Shown: piece after piece, positions 50,911 through 64,000 of the stretch
Numbering within the stretch: position 1 is the first letter of the stretch
How the letters are laid out: each line of letters begins with the position of its first letter
Source of the DNA: Nonomuraea aurantiaca
Lineage (GTDB): Bacteria > Actinomycetota > Actinomycetes > Streptosporangiales > Streptosporangiaceae
Direction: 5' to 3'
Assembly: GCF_020215705.1 (NCBI RefSeq)
Contig: NZ_JAIWNB010000005.1
Coordinates: 248,001 to 312,000 of the forward strand
DNA: 64,000 nucleotides
The notes under the pieces: generated by a model
Databases searched by the model: none
Told to the model about the DNA's origin: nothing
The model's input: the letters and a program-made list of their open reading frames with translations, nothing else
Made by a program: the position numbers and the translations under genes

Positions 50911-50977
50911 GGCCTCCGCGAGAGGTTCCCGCAGGGGCCTTCGAATCTCTCGCGGAGGCCTCCGCGAGAGCCCCTGC
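50911..50977. terminator. nested inverted repeats behind dapD
   Basis: GGCCTCCGCGAGAG (50911-50924) can pair with CTCTCGCGGAGGCC (50947-50960), which also forms a perfect 24-base palindrome with 50957-50970. GCAGGGGC (50931-50938) can pair with GCCCCTGC (50970-50977). Only one set can form at a time, so this is a strong but switchable structure, probably a terminator for dapD. Confidence 0.55.
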
Positions 50978-51084
50978 GGCTCTACTACACCTACCAAGCG
51001 CGGGTGTACGGCTACGCGCCAACAGTTGGGCAGTCCCCACCCCCACCGGCACCGCCCGGCCCACGGAGACGGCCAAGAATGCGC

Positions 51085-51182
51085 CACGTCACGGCGGCAA
51101 GCCGGGGAAGCGGAGGAGCGTTCCCCTGGAGGGCCGTCAGCCGACCGTCCAGGGTGGGTCCTCCCGTGCTTTGCCGTAAAAA
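51085..51182. repeat. dispersed intergenic repeat, copy 1
   Basis: About 100 bases starting CACGTCACGGCGG and containing CGGAGGAGCGTTCCCCTGGA, ending in an AT-rich GCCGTAAAA. The same sequence, about 70 % alike by eye with the core identical, occurs at 54935-55032. It lies just behind the pyk stop. Confidence 0.75.
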
Positions 51183-51207
51183 ATAGCCCTAAAAGGCTTG
51201 CCATAAA

Positions 51208-52635
51208 TCAGCTGTGGGAGACCGCCGAGCCGATGGTGTGGACGCGGAGGGCGTTGGTGGAGCCCGGGGTGCCGGGAGGGGAGCCGGCCACGATGACCAC
51301 CTTGTCGCCCTTCTCCAGGCGGCCCAGCGTCAGCAGCGACGCCTCCACCTGGCGCACCATGTCGTCCGTGTGGTGGACGAACGGCACGTGGAACGTCTCC
51401 ACCCCCCACGTCAGCGACAGCTGCCCCCGCACGTGCGGTGCCGAGGTAAAGGCCAGCAGCGGGATCGGCGAGCGGTAGCGGGCCAGGCGGCGGGCCGTCT
51501 CGCCCGACATCGTGAACGCGATGAGCGCCTTCGCGCCGACGATCGCGCCGACCTCGGCGGCGGCGCGGGCGATGGCGCCGCCCGTCGTCTCCGGCAGGCG
51601 CTCCAGGGAGTGGGTGGCGTGCAGCGAGTGCTCCTCCGCCGCGCGCGCGATGCGGTCCATGGTGGAGACCGACTCGATGGGATAGTTGCCCACCGAGGTC
51701 TCGCCCGAGAGCATGACCGCGTCGGCGCCGTCCATGACCGCGTAGGCGACGTCGGACGCCTCGGCGCGGGTGGGGCGGGGCGCGCTCATCATCGAGTCGA
51801 GCATCTGGGTGGCCACGATGACCGGGCGGGCCTTCTCGCGGCAGAGCTCGATGATGCGCCGCTGGACGATCGGCACCTGCTCCAGGGGCAGCTCCACGCC
51901 GAGGTCGCCGCGGGCGACCATGATGCCGTCGAACGCCTCGACGATCTCGGGCAGGCGGTCGACCGCCTGCGGCTTCTCGATCTTGGCGAGCAGCGGGAGC
52001 CGGACGGCCTCCTGCTCCATGATGTTGCGCACCACGTCGGCGTCGGACGGGCGGCGGACGAAGGACAGGGCGATCATGTCGAAGCCGGTGCGCAGCGCCC
52101 AGCGCAGGTCGGCCTCGTCCTTGTCGGTGAGCGCGGGCGCGCTGACGTTGATGCCCGGCAGGTTGAGGCCCTTGTTGTCGGAGATCATGCCGCCGATGAC
52201 GACGCGCGTGATGACCCGGTCGCCCTCGACGCTGGTCGCCTCCAGGACGAGGCGGCCGTCGTCGACCAGGATGGTGTCACCGGGGCGTACGTCGCCCGGC
52301 AGGCCCTTGTAGGTGGTGGAGACCTGCTCGCGGTCTCCCGGCACGTCCTCGGTGGTGATCGTGAAGACGTCGCCGAAGCCGAGCCGGACCGGGCCTTCCT
52401 CGAACCTGCCGACGCGGATCTTGGGGCCCTGCAGGTCGGCGAGCACGCCTACACCGCGGCCGAGGTCGGCCGCCACCTCTCTGACCCGGTCGTATACCTC
52501 ACGGTGCATGTCATGGTCGCCATGACTGAGGTTGAACCGGGCCACGTCCATGCCGGCGGCGATCAGCTCGCGCAGGCGTTCGGGAGAGGACGTGGCAGGA
52601 CCTAGAGTGCAGACTATTTTCGCGCGACGAGTCAC
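51208..52635 (-). CDS. pyk: pyruvate kinase
   Basis: This 475-residue glycolytic enzyme converts phosphoenolpyruvate and ADP to pyruvate and ATP. Visible are CTLGPATSS at the N-terminus, ARFNLSHGDHDMH, LADLQGPKIRVG, IEKPQAVDRLPEIV with catalytic Lys, and MVARGDLGVELP. The C-terminal domain has FTMSGETARRLARYR, an effector-site region. GTG 52635 is chosen because MTRRAKIVCTLG is the usual N-terminus and AGGTAGGA precedes it. The DUF2784 gene lies 35 bases upstream. Confidence 0.96.
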   Translation of the reverse strand: MTRRAKIVCTLGPATSSPERLRELIAAGMDVARFNLSHGDHDMHREVYDRVREVAADLGRGVGVLADLQGPKIRVGRFEEGPVRLGFGDVFTITTEDVPGDREQVSTTYKGLPGDVRPGDTILVDDGRLVLEATSVEGDRVITRVVIGGMISDNKGLNLPGINVSAPALTDKDEADLRWALRTGFDMIALSFVRRPSDADVVRNIMEQEAVRLPLLAKIEKPQAVDRLPEIVEAFDGIMVARGDLGVELPLEQVPIVQRRIIELCREKARPVIVATQMLDSMMSAPRPTRAEASDVAYAVMDGADAVMLSGETSVGNYPIESVSTMDRIARAAEEHSLHATHSLERLPETTGGAIARAAAEVGAIVGAKALIAFTMSGETARRLARYRSPIPLLAFTSAPHVRGQLSLTWGVETFHVPFVHHTDDMVRQVEASLLTLGRLEKGDKVVIVAGSPPGTPGSTNALRVHTIGSAVSHS

Positions 52636-52670
52636 GAGTCCTACCTTAATTGGTACAGACCACTTGGCTG

Positions 52671-53021
52671 TCATTGACGACGCAGAACGTACCCGGTGTA
52701 GGAGAACAACACGAGAATGGCGACCCCCAGACGGGCCAAGTTCGCGTATTCCTCGGGGTAGATCACGCCTTCGATGTAGTGGTCGATGAAGCCGGTGGGC
52801 GGGAGGCCCTGGAGTCCGGCGTTGCGGCGCCCCCAATCCTCCACGACCGTGAGCGGGCATTCGACACCGGTGGCCAGCGAGATCAGGCCCCAGGTCGTGA
52901 CCGCGAGATGGACCCAGATCGTGCGCCGCCAGCGCCATGCGACATACCCGCCCACGGCCATGTAAGCCAGGAAGGCGAAGTGCACCACCATCGCGGTGTC
53001 CGCGATGAGGCGATACATCAT
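52671..53021 (-). CDS. DUF2784 membrane protein
   Basis: This 116-residue protein has three or four hydrophobic helices and the DUF2784 pattern: ADTAMVVHFAFLAYMAVGG at the N-terminus, then a central TTWGLISLATGVECPLTVVE with an invariant Cys-Pro, and GFIDHYIEGVIYPE. Function unknown. It lies just upstream of pyk and may share its transcript. Confidence 0.88.
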   Translation of the reverse strand: MMYRLIADTAMVVHFAFLAYMAVGGYVAWRWRRTIWVHLAVTTWGLISLATGVECPLTVVEDWGRRNAGLQGLPPTGFIDHYIEGVIYPEEYANLARLGVAILVLFSYTGYVLRRQ

Positions 53022-53058
53022 GCTCTGACGGTAGCGCCATTCCTGGACATCATGGACT

Positions 53059-53114
53059 GACGGTCGCCGCCTTCCAGGGCGTCATCGTGCGACGGTCGCG
53101 GCCTTCCAGGCGTC
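53059..53114. repeat. tandem copy of the subtilase 3' end
   Basis: 53059-53083 and 53091-53114 share GACGGTCGC-GCCTTCCAG with one mismatch and one extra base. The inner copy is the true C-terminus (WKAATVAR), and the outer would encode WKAATVSP. Confidence 0.85.
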
Positions 53115-54779
53115 GACGATCCCGTGGCCGTAGAAACCGTTCTTGGACCTGCCGCCCTCGCAGGTCTGCTTGTCGCTCTCGTAGGTGTACGTGCGGGGCG
53201 ACGGGCACCCCTTGTGATCGGCGGTCTTGTACAGGAGCTTCTCGACCGTGGCCGGAGAGAGCGCCGCTCCGCCCTTGCCGGGCTTGCCGAAGCGGCTGAT
53301 CAGGATCGCGGCGACGCCGGTCGCGTGCGGGGCCGCCATCGAGGTGCCGTCCAGATACTGGTAGTAGGAGCAAGGACTGCTGCTGCAGTCACGGACGACC
53401 GCGGAGGACTTCGGCTTGCCCGACTTGTCCAGCAGGCCGGTACGACGGAGCACGGCCTCGGGGGCGGCCGCCAGGATCGACCTGGTGGTCGAGGCACCCT
53501 TGCCCTCCGTCACGTCGCCGCCGGGCGCGGCCAGGTCGGCCTGCTCGATCCCGTAGTCGCTGTAGCCGGCTTTGCGGCCGGACGGGCCCACGGCGGCGAT
53601 CGAGATGACGCCCCTGGACTCGGCGGGCACGTTGATGCAGGAGTTGTCGACCTTGCGGGTCTTCTCGCTGCCGCGCGGGTAGCCGGGACTGGACGTGTCG
53701 ACCTTGGGTTTGCCGAGGTCGGTGGAGCCGTTGCCGAGCGCGGAGATGAGCGTGACGCCCTTCTTGCGCGCGTAGTCGAGTGCCCGCTGCATGCCGGTGA
53801 TGATCGCGCGCTGCTGCAGCTGCTGCTTCTTGCTGTCGGCCTTGTTGTGCGCGCAGTTGAACAGCCACGGGTCCACGTAGTAGCTCATGTTCACCACGTC
53901 CACGCCGATGTCGGCGGCGTACGTGAGCGCGTCGAGGCTGGGCTTGAGGAAGAAGAACCCGGAGTCCTGCCCCGCCCTGATGTTGACGAGCTGCACACCC
54001 GGCGCCACGCCCGCGATGCCGATGTGGTTCAGCGGCGAGCCGATCGTGCTGGCCACGTGGGTGCCGTGGCCCTCGTCGTCCTGGTCGGCCGGGTCCTTGC
54101 AGCTCGGCACCTCGCAGGGGCCGTCGAGCGTGTCTCCGTTCTCGTCGTTCGGCTTGTCGGTGACGAAGTTGCGGCTGAGGGCGCGGTTGAAGTTCGGGGC
54201 GATGTCGGGGTGCTTGCCGTCGATGCCGGTGTCGATGACGCCGACGAACACCTTCTTGCTGCCGGGCACCTTCTTGTTGGCGCGGTCGGCGCCGATCATC
54301 CTCATGTCCCACTGACGGGGGGCAAGAGGCTCTCCCGCCTTGGTCGTGAGGGCCGACGCGTCGGGGAACGCCCGCGGCTCCAGCGCGCCCTGAGCACCGG
54401 ATGCGAGCGCGCCCCCGGTCGCCGGGCTCTGAGCACCGGACGCGAGCGCGGCCGTCGCGCCTTGGGCGCGGGGTGTGAGGCCGGGAGCGAAGCCGATCTC
54501 GCGGTCGGGCGTGACGCCGACGACGGCCTGGTCCGCGCCGAGGGCGTCGACGAACGCGTCGCCCCCGCCCTTGGCCACGACGTAGCCGAGCTTGGTGTCG
54601 GTGGTGACGAGGTGACCGCCCGCGCGCTCGACGGCGGAGACCGCCGCCCCCATCCGGCCGTCGGCGTAGAAGACGAGGTACTCCTTGTCCGGCCCCGCCT
54701 TGGGCGCCGCGGGGGGCGCGCAGGCCGCCAGCGAACCGGCCAAGGCCAAGGCCATCAGGCCGGCGGCGAATCGCCTCAT
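53082..54779 (-). CDS. exported S8 family (subtilisin-like) serine protease, lipoprotein
   Basis: This 565-residue protease has a lipoprotein signal (MALALAGSLAACAPP). The catalytic Asp is in VGVIDTGIDGKHPDI (about residue 182), His in GHGTHVASTIGSP (about 238), and Ser in GTSMAAPHATGVAAIL (about 479). It should act outside the membrane. A short pro-region precedes the core, including a degenerate internal repeat (ALASGAQ, twice). ATG 54779 with GGGGGAAGA upstream begins the signal. An AT-rich intergenic region lies upstream. Confidence 0.93.
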   Translation of the reverse strand: MRRFAAGLMALALAGSLAACAPPAAPKAGPDKEYLVFYADGRMGAAVSAVERAGGHLVTTDTKLGYVVAKGGGDAFVDALGADQAVVGVTPDREIGFAPGLTPRAQGATAALASGAQSPATGGALASGAQGALEPRAFPDASALTTKAGEPLAPRQWDMRMIGADRANKKVPGSKKVFVGVIDTGIDGKHPDIAPNFNRALSRNFVTDKPNDENGDTLDGPCEVPSCKDPADQDDEGHGTHVASTIGSPLNHIGIAGVAPGVQLVNIRAGQDSGFFFLKPSLDALTYAADIGVDVVNMSYYVDPWLFNCAHNKADSKKQQLQQRAIITGMQRALDYARKKGVTLISALGNGSTDLGKPKVDTSSPGYPRGSEKTRKVDNSCINVPAESRGVISIAAVGPSGRKAGYSDYGIEQADLAAPGGDVTEGKGASTTRSILAAAPEAVLRRTGLLDKSGKPKSSAVVRDCSSSPCSYYQYLDGTSMAAPHATGVAAILISRFGKPGKGGAALSPATVEKLLYKTADHKGCPSPRTYTYESDKQTCEGGRSKNGFYGHGIVDAWKAATVAR

Positions 54780-54934
54780 TCTTCCCCCATCCACGGCGTC
54801 ACACGAGAAACTGCATCTTCCCGACCCCAGTCCCTCGATGCAACTTTGTCGCAAAATTTCGGACTTTAGAGGGCAAAATGGGATCAGATTGCCAGTCCTG
54901 GTCAGGCAAAACGGCAGCCCTGGTCAAGAGTACG

Positions 54935-55032
54935 CACGTCACGGCGGCCGGCCCGGGAACCGGAGGAGCGTTCCCCTGGATGGAGCCCAGCCCCGCGCGG
55001 AGGGTGGGGCCGGCCACTGCCGGCCATAAAAG
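54935..55032. repeat. dispersed intergenic repeat, copy 2
   Basis: It matches the element at 51085-51182, sharing CACGTCACGGCGG and CGGAGGAGCGTTCCCCTGGA, in the same orientation relative to the minus-strand gene that ends beside it (here gltD, there pyk). Confidence 0.75.
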
Positions 55033-55049
55033 AAAGCCGTAAAGAAAAA

Positions 55050-55086
55050 CGAGGCGCCCGCCCGGACAGACCGGGCGGACGCCTCG
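55050..55086. terminator. terminator of gltBD
   Basis: A 16-base stem with one mismatched position (CGAGGCG...CGCCTCG), loop ACAGA, is followed on the minus strand by TTTTTCTTT. It ends the gltB-gltD transcript. Confidence 0.92.
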
Positions 55087-55140
55087 AAACAGCAGACCGT
55101 CAGACGGCCGGCGCGTCAGACGCGCAGACTCGTCGCGGGC

Positions 55141-55233
55141 ATCAGACCAGCGGACACGTCGCGGACGTCAGACCGGCAAACGGCAGACGAGCGGACACGT
55201 CCCACGCATCACACCAGCGGACGCGCGGTGGGC
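55141..55233. repeat. degenerate copies of the gltD 3' end
   Basis: The gltD stop region (CATCACACCAGCGGACGCG near 55207) recurs as CATCAGACCAGCGGACACG at 55140-55158 and, more diverged, at about 55166-55200. Confidence 0.7.
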
Positions 55234-56687
55234 AGGATCGGGTACGGCAGGGAGGTCTCGCCGGACAGGAACCGGTCCACCCCCGAGGCGGCCGCGCGGC
55301 CCTCGGCGATCGCCCAGACGATGAGCGACTGCCCGCGACCCATGTCGCCCGCCACGAAGACTCCGTCGACCTTGGACATGTACGACTTGTCGCGGGAGAC
55401 GTTCCCACGCGCGTCGTAGAACCCGTCCCCACCGACCTCGGCCAGGTCCTGGAGCAGGGCCCCCTTCTCCGGCCCGAGGAAGCCCATCGAGAGCGTGACC
55501 AGCTCGGCCGGGATCTCCCGCTCGGTGCCGGGGATCGGCTTGAAGCCGTTCTGCGGACCCTCGACCTCGACCAGCCGCAACGCGCGGATGTTCCCGGAGT
55601 CGTCGCCGACGAACTCCGTCGTCGAGACCGCGTACATCCGCGCGCCCCCGCCCTCCGCCAGCTCCTCGTGCGCGCTCTCCATCTTGAACAGAATGGGGAA
55701 CGTCGGCCACGGCTGGCTGCCGGGCCGGGTGGCGGGCGGCTGCGGCATGATCTCCAGCTGGGTGACCGACTTGGCCCCCTGCCTGATCGCCGTGCCGATG
55801 CAGTCGGCCCCGGTGTCGCCGCCGCCGATGACCACGACGTGCTTGTCCTTGGCCGAGATGGGGGAATCGCTGAGGTCGCCCTCCTGCACCTTGTTCGACA
55901 GGGGCAGGTATTCCATCGCCTGGTGGACGCCACCGAGCTCGCGCCCGGTCACCGGCAGGTCGCGCCACAGGGTGGCGCCGCCCGCCAGCACCACCGCGTC
56001 GAACTCCGAGCGCAGCTCGGCCGCCGTGACGTCGACGCCGACGTTCACGCCGGTGCGGAACTCGGTGCCCTCGGCCCGCATCTGGTCCAGACGCCGCTCG
56101 ATGTGGCGCTTCTCCATCTTGAACTCGGGGATGCCGTAACGCAGCAGGCCGCCGGCGCGGTCCGCGCGCTCGAACACCACCACGTCGTGGCCCGCCCGGG
56201 TGAGCTGCTGGGCCGCGGCCAGCCCGGCGGGACCCGAGCCGACGACCGCGACCTTCTTGCCCGTCTTCACCAGCGGGGGCTGCGGGGTCACCCAGCCCTC
56301 GGCGAACGCGCGGTCGATGATCTCGACCTCGACCCGCTTGATCGTCACCGGGTCGGAGTTGATGCCGAGCACGCACGCCGCCTCGCACGGAGCCGGGCAG
56401 AGCCTGCCGGTGAACTCCGGGAAGTTGTTCGTGGCGTGCAGCCGCTCGATCGCCTCCCGCCAGTCGGCCCGGTGGACCAGGTCGTTCCACTCGGGGATGA
56501 GGTTCCCGAGCGGGCAGCCGTTGTGGCAGAACGGGATGCCGCAGTCCATGCAGCGTGACGCCTGCTTGGTCAGCTTTTCCTGGGAGAAGTCCTGGTAGAC
56601 CTCCTGCCAGTCGCCGATCCGGACGTCGATGGGGCGGCGCGCGGGCAGCTCCCGGTCGTGCGTGAGAAAACCCTTGGGGTCAGCCAT
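55209..56687 (-). CDS. gltD: glutamate synthase small subunit
   Basis: This 492-residue FAD/NADPH protein passes electrons to GltB for the conversion of 2-oxoglutarate and glutamine to two glutamate. Near the N-terminus are the Cys clusters of [4Fe-4S] centres (SRCMDCGIPFCHNGCPLGN, then RLCPAPCEAAC), then the FAD site VVGSGPAGLAAAQQL and an NADPH site VVIGGGDTGADCIG. It follows gltB by 14 bases, so the pair forms one operon. Confidence 0.95.
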   Translation of the reverse strand: MADPKGFLTHDRELPARRPIDVRIGDWQEVYQDFSQEKLTKQASRCMDCGIPFCHNGCPLGNLIPEWNDLVHRADWREAIERLHATNNFPEFTGRLCPAPCEAACVLGINSDPVTIKRVEVEIIDRAFAEGWVTPQPPLVKTGKKVAVVGSGPAGLAAAQQLTRAGHDVVVFERADRAGGLLRYGIPEFKMEKRHIERRLDQMRAEGTEFRTGVNVGVDVTAAELRSEFDAVVLAGGATLWRDLPVTGRELGGVHQAMEYLPLSNKVQEGDLSDSPISAKDKHVVVIGGGDTGADCIGTAIRQGAKSVTQLEIMPQPPATRPGSQPWPTFPILFKMESAHEELAEGGGARMYAVSTTEFVGDDSGNIRALRLVEVEGPQNGFKPIPGTEREIPAELVTLSMGFLGPEKGALLQDLAEVGGDGFYDARGNVSRDKSYMSKVDGVFVAGDMGRGQSLIVWAIAEGRAAASGVDRFLSGETSLPYPILPTARPLV

Positions 56688-56701
56688 CGGTTACGCCTCC
56701 C

Positions 56702-61210
<4,509 letters not shown>

Positions 61211-61421
61211 TGAATCCCTCCCGTCGTCATCGTCTGTCAAGAACTGCTCTACAGGCGGGGACGACGTTGGCCCTGCTGCGTGTGCGTAGAGGTTACAACA
61301 CCCTGCCGGAATAGTTCCCGCCTGGTCCACATCGCGAACATTGGCGGCAATCCCGACATACGAGCTGCTATGTCCCAAACACCGGACTGGAGGCCCGGAA
61401 TTCCCTCGATAGGGTTGCACC

Positions 61422-62957
61422 ATGGACCGTGACGGGGTGGAACGCCTGCTCGACGAGGCCGGAGTCGACGGCAGACGGCTCAGGCATGCCCTGACGCTCC
61501 TCTGCGACGGGCAGTGGTGGACCCTGTCCGACCTGGTCAGGGAGGCGGCCACCGCCCGGCGGACGATCGAGGCGCTGCTGCGCGAGGTCCCGCTGGAGCG
61601 CTCTGGCGACAGGTTCCGGGTGCCGCTCACGCATTCTCCTGACTTCCAGGACCTGCTGGCCGTGGCCCCGCCCCCGGCCGACCCGGTCGCCTATCTGCTC
61701 CCCCACTACACGCAGGTGCTCGACCGGCTGCGCCGCCTCATCGACGAGGCGCCACGCTCCCGCCACGCGCTGGATCACGTGGCCGCCACCCCAGACACCG
61801 TGCTGCGCAGGGCGCTGCTGCTCGGCGCCCGCTTCTGGCTGCGGGGCGCGAAGCTGCTGTTCGTGGGCGACCACGACCTCACCTCGCTGGCCGTCAAGCT
61901 GGTCCACCCGGAGGCCGAGGTCACGGTGGTCGACGTGGACGAGCGCATCCTGGCCTATCTGGACGCGCAGGACCTCGGCGTGCGGACCCGGTGGGCCGAT
62001 CTGCGGCTGTCGCTGCCGCCGTCGGCCCGCGACCACGACCTGGCCGTCACCGACCCGCCGTACACACCGGAGGGCGTCGGGCTGTTCGTGGCGCGCGCGA
62101 TCGAGGGGCTCAAGGACGATGGGCGGGTCCTGCTGGCGTACGGGGCGAGCGAGCGCACGCCGATGCTCGCCCTGAAGGTGCAGAACTCCCTCTCCGCCCT
62201 CAACCTCGCATATGACGCTATTTACCCAGATTTCAATAGATATTTCGGGGCGGAAGCCATCGGGTCCGCCGCCGACCTCTACGTCCTGCGTCCCACCACC
62301 AAGACCCGTCCCGCCGTCACCGCCCGCCTCGACCGCCTGACCACCGCCATCTACACCCAGGGCCCCCAGTCGATCGAGTCCACCGGCTCCTCGGCGGCCG
62401 ACGGTTCTTCGGCGGCCGACGCCGACCTGCTGGTGGGCGACTGGCCGAGGGAACTGCCGCAGCCGCGGGTGAAGCTGTCCACGTGGCTGGCCAAGCCCTA
62501 CGCCGCCGCCGTGGAGCGGGTGGCGATCGCGCTGCCCGCCGGTCTGGAGGCGGCGCTCCCGCGCCTCCTGCTGGCCACGCGCGCCGCCCGGGTGCGGGTC
62601 CTGCTCTCCGCGCCGACCCCTCTCCCGGACGTCCTGGGGTCCGTCTACGAGCTGACGTCCGGCGACGGTGTCCTGGACGCCGTACGACTCCCGCAGCCGA
62701 TCGGCGACGAGGCCGGGGTGCTGCGGCGGATCCTCGACAACGGGCACGGCAAACTGGCCAACACCTGGCGCGAGGGGCTCATCGCGGTGGCCCGCTCACA
62801 GGGCACCACCCTGACCAAGAACGACGCCCGCTCCCTCATCCGGCAGGCGGCGCCGTGGGCCGAGGGCGTCACCCCGCTGGAGACGCCTCTCCACCGCCTC
62901 GCCGACCTCCCCACCATGGTCTCCGCCACGGTCACGGCCCTGTCCAAGACCACCTGA
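61422..62957 (+). CDS. BpsA-like aminopropyltransferase-family protein
   Basis: This 511-residue protein resembles the bis-aminopropyl-spermidine synthase family (PF01861), first known from thermophiles. It has an N-terminal winged-helix region ([20 protein letters not shown]), the SAM-fold motif [16 protein letters not shown] (thermophile enzymes have GDDD), and the active-site motif [22 protein letters not shown]. The core ends near residue 310. An additional 200 residues follow, beginning with a Ser/Ala/Asp linker ([13 protein letters not shown]). The job could be branched polyamine synthesis or a different transfer reaction. It diverges from gltB by 211 bases. Confidence 0.75.
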   Translation: MDRDGVERLLDEAGVDGRRLRHALTLLCDGQWWTLSDLVREAATARRTIEALLREVPLERSGDRFRVPLTHSPDFQDLLAVAPPPADPVAYLLPHYTQVLDRLRRLIDEAPRSRHALDHVAATPDTVLRRALLLGARFWLRGAKLLFVGDHDLTSLAVKLVHPEAEVTVVDVDERILAYLDAQDLGVRTRWADLRLSLPPSARDHDLAVTDPPYTPEGVGLFVARAIEGLKDDGRVLLAYGASERTPMLALKVQNSLSALNLAYDAIYPDFNRYFGAEAIGSAADLYVLRPTTKTRPAVTARLDRLTTAIYTQGPQSIESTGSSAADGSSAADADLLVGDWPRELPQPRVKLSTWLAKPYAAAVERVAIALPAGLEAALPRLLLATRAARVRVLLSAPTPLPDVLGSVYELTSGDGVLDAVRLPQPIGDEAGVLRRILDNGHGKLANTWREGLIAVARSQGTTLTKNDARSLIRQAAPWAEGVTPLETPLHRLADLPTMVSATVTALSKTT

Positions 62958-62983
62958 CCGCGACCGCGGACGCCAGGCCCGCC

Positions 62984-63044
62984 GATGTCGGGCCCGCGAA
63001 CACGTCAGACCTGTCGGTGCCGGGCCCATGGACGTGTCAGGTCG
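62984..63044. repeat. two imperfect copies of a 26-bp 3'-end segment
   Basis: TGYCGGGCCC...GTCAG-like units occur at about 62986-63011 and 63018-63043, the second covering the stop of the minus-strand gene. Similarity is about 18 of 26. Confidence 0.5.
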
Positions 63045-63630
63045 CGGCGACCACGCGCTTCTGGATGATGTGCCCGAGCCCGTCGAGGGCCACGAGCTGC
63101 GACACCGGGTCCCCCGTCTCCCCCGGCCGGACCGGCCCCACCCAGGCGACGGTGACGTAATGGCCGAGCGCCCTGGCCTGCGCGCGGCTGCGTACGGCGT
63201 CGAAGGGGACCGCCTGCCGGACGAACCCGTCCTTGGCCAGCGCCTTCACCAGCGCGTCGGCGGCCCGCCCGTCGGTGAGGTTGAAGATGACGAACTGCCC
63301 CGCCCCCGAGTCGCCCGTGTACGTGGCCCGCAGCGCCTGCGTGCAACCCGCCGCCGAGGCGCCCCAGAGGGCGTCGTCGCAGTCCGTGAGCTGCTCGGCC
63401 GAGGCGCGGCGCAACCCGCCGAGCGTCTCCGTGGCCGGGGTGAACACCTCGTCCACGGTCAGCGGAGCCGCGTCGCGCTGCCGGGAGTCGATGAGGGAGT
63501 AGAGCGCCGAGGTCGGCTCGCCATGGAAGGTGGACGGCCGGGCCTGGGGCCGCAGGAACAGCAGCCAGCCCGCGACGGCGAGCACCGCCACCAGGGCCGC
63601 GGCCAGCGGGATCACGACGCGGGCGCGCAT
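63037..63630 (-). CDS. single-pass membrane protein of unknown function (paralogue A)
   Basis: This 197-residue protein has one N-terminal hydrophobic segment (VVIPLAAALVAVLAVAGWLLFL) and an extracytoplasmic part containing GAGQFVIFNLTDGRAADALV and ALGHYVTVAWVGPV. The same two elements recur in the neighbouring gene, so the pair arose by duplication. Family not recognised. Its ATG overlaps the stop of the upstream gene (TGATG). Confidence 0.75.
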   Translation of the reverse strand: MRARVVIPLAAALVAVLAVAGWLLFLRPQARPSTFHGEPTSALYSLIDSRQRDAAPLTVDEVFTPATETLGGLRRASAEQLTDCDDALWGASAAGCTQALRATYTGDSGAGQFVIFNLTDGRAADALVKALAKDGFVRQAVPFDAVRSRAQARALGHYVTVAWVGPVRPGETGDPVSQLVALDGLGHIIQKRVVAAT

Positions 63631-64000
63631 CAGGACGCCGGCCCGGTGACGGAGACGACCCGGCGGTAGACGGCCTTCTCGGCCCCACGGAGCGTCAGCG
63701 AGAGCGAGACGAAGTCGTCCTTGGGCGTCGGGTCGGCGCCGTCGGCCCGGCCGATCCAGACCAGCCCGACGTAGTGGCCCAAGGCGTAGCCCCCTCCCTC
63801 GGTGTGAGCTCCCGCTGGGAAGGCGGTCTTGCCGGAGCCGACCGGGCGCGCCCAGCCGCCCCGGTAGAGCGTCTTGAGCGACTCGACCAGCTCACTGGCG
63901 GCCTTGCCGTCGCGCAGGTTGAGCAGGGTGTACTGGCCCACGTAGCGGCCGTCCGGGGTGGTGTAGACACCGCGGGCCGCCTGGCTGCACTCCGCGTCGG
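63630..64000 (-). CDS. paralogue B of the downstream membrane protein, cut by the window edge
   Basis: At least 122 codons are visible; the 5' end is outside the window. It contains GRYVGQYTLLNLRDGKAASE and YALGHYVGLVWIGRA, matching the core of the neighbouring gene. Another Cys (ECSQAARG) lies in front of it, aligning with a Cys of paralogue A. No function can be assigned. Confidence 0.7.
   Translation of the reverse strand, partial: DAECSQAARGVYTTPDGRYVGQYTLLNLRDGKAASELVESLKTLYRGGWARPVGSGKTAFPAGAHTEGGGYALGHYVGLVWIGRADGADPTPKDDFVSLSLTLRGAEKAVYRRVVSVTGPAS

Noticed and set aside
51085..51182. cyclic-di-AMP or cyclic-di-GMP riboswitch
   Set aside because: A few blocks (GGAGGAGCG, CCGTCAGC) recall ydaO-type elements, but the conserved joining segments are missing and the element lies behind genes, not in front.

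Overview
The window is GC-rich actinobacterial chromosome. It has NANNNT-type -10 boxes, several probably leaderless genes, a RecA-NDp type DNA-damage promoter, a PdtaR-type ANTAR regulator and an MmpS-like lipoprotein. The gene order uvrB - coaE - rpsA - polA - liv transport genes - ANTAR regulator - pyk - gltDB resembles the corresponding part of Streptomyces and Streptosporangiales chromosomes. I infer a member of the Streptosporangiales, possibly Nonomuraea-like, but nothing in the window proves the genus.

Layout. 1-3.1 kb: an SDR dehydrogenase/esterase pair, a membrane-anchored coiled-coil protein and a Uma2-family nuclease-like protein. 3.1-7.7 kb is accessory: a frameshifted small gene, a RIO-family kinase, and an MFS exporter plus methyltransferase operon. 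That operon has a nine-codon leader ORF and a hairpin in front of it and decayed IS5-family transposase fragments on each side. 7.8-12 kb: uvrB and an ABC exporter/XRE regulator operon. 12.1-15.7 kb: two SPFH proteins and a Spo0M-like protein in one operon. 15.7-21 kb: a secreted PIG-L deacetylase, a compact operon (2-TM protein, cupin, IMPase-fold phosphatase), an MmpS-like lipoprotein and an ArsB/SLC13-type permease. 21.1-26.7 kb: one very large STAND (NLR-like) gene with TIR, degenerate phosphoesterase, NACHT, pentapeptide and WD40 parts.

26.8-35.5 kb is housekeeping: coaE, an acetyltransferase, an epoxide hydrolase, rpsA, a polysaccharide deacetylase, polA and a thioesterase. 35.5-45.7 kb is a branched-chain amino-acid type ABC importer (livH-livM-livG-livF) with three paralogous binding proteins and two small lipoproteins. 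45.8-53 kb: an ANTAR regulator, an unusual tRNA with a Leu anticodon, a DinB-like protein, an SDR and a LysR gene that both carry low-complexity insertions, dapD, pyk and a DUF2784 gene. 53-64 kb: a subtilase lipoprotein, gltD, gltB, a BpsA-like aminopropyltransferase-fold protein and two tandem paralogous membrane proteins, the last cut by the window edge.

The best candidate for an undescribed system is the STAND protein at 21089-26656. It looks like a single-gene NLR-style sensor/effector whose phosphoesterase domain has lost its metal ligands. The second is the three-gene operon at 16800-19294. A third, different kind of signal is that at least eight minus-strand genes carry imperfect or perfect tandem copies of their own 3' end (stop codon included) or short arrays directly after the stop.
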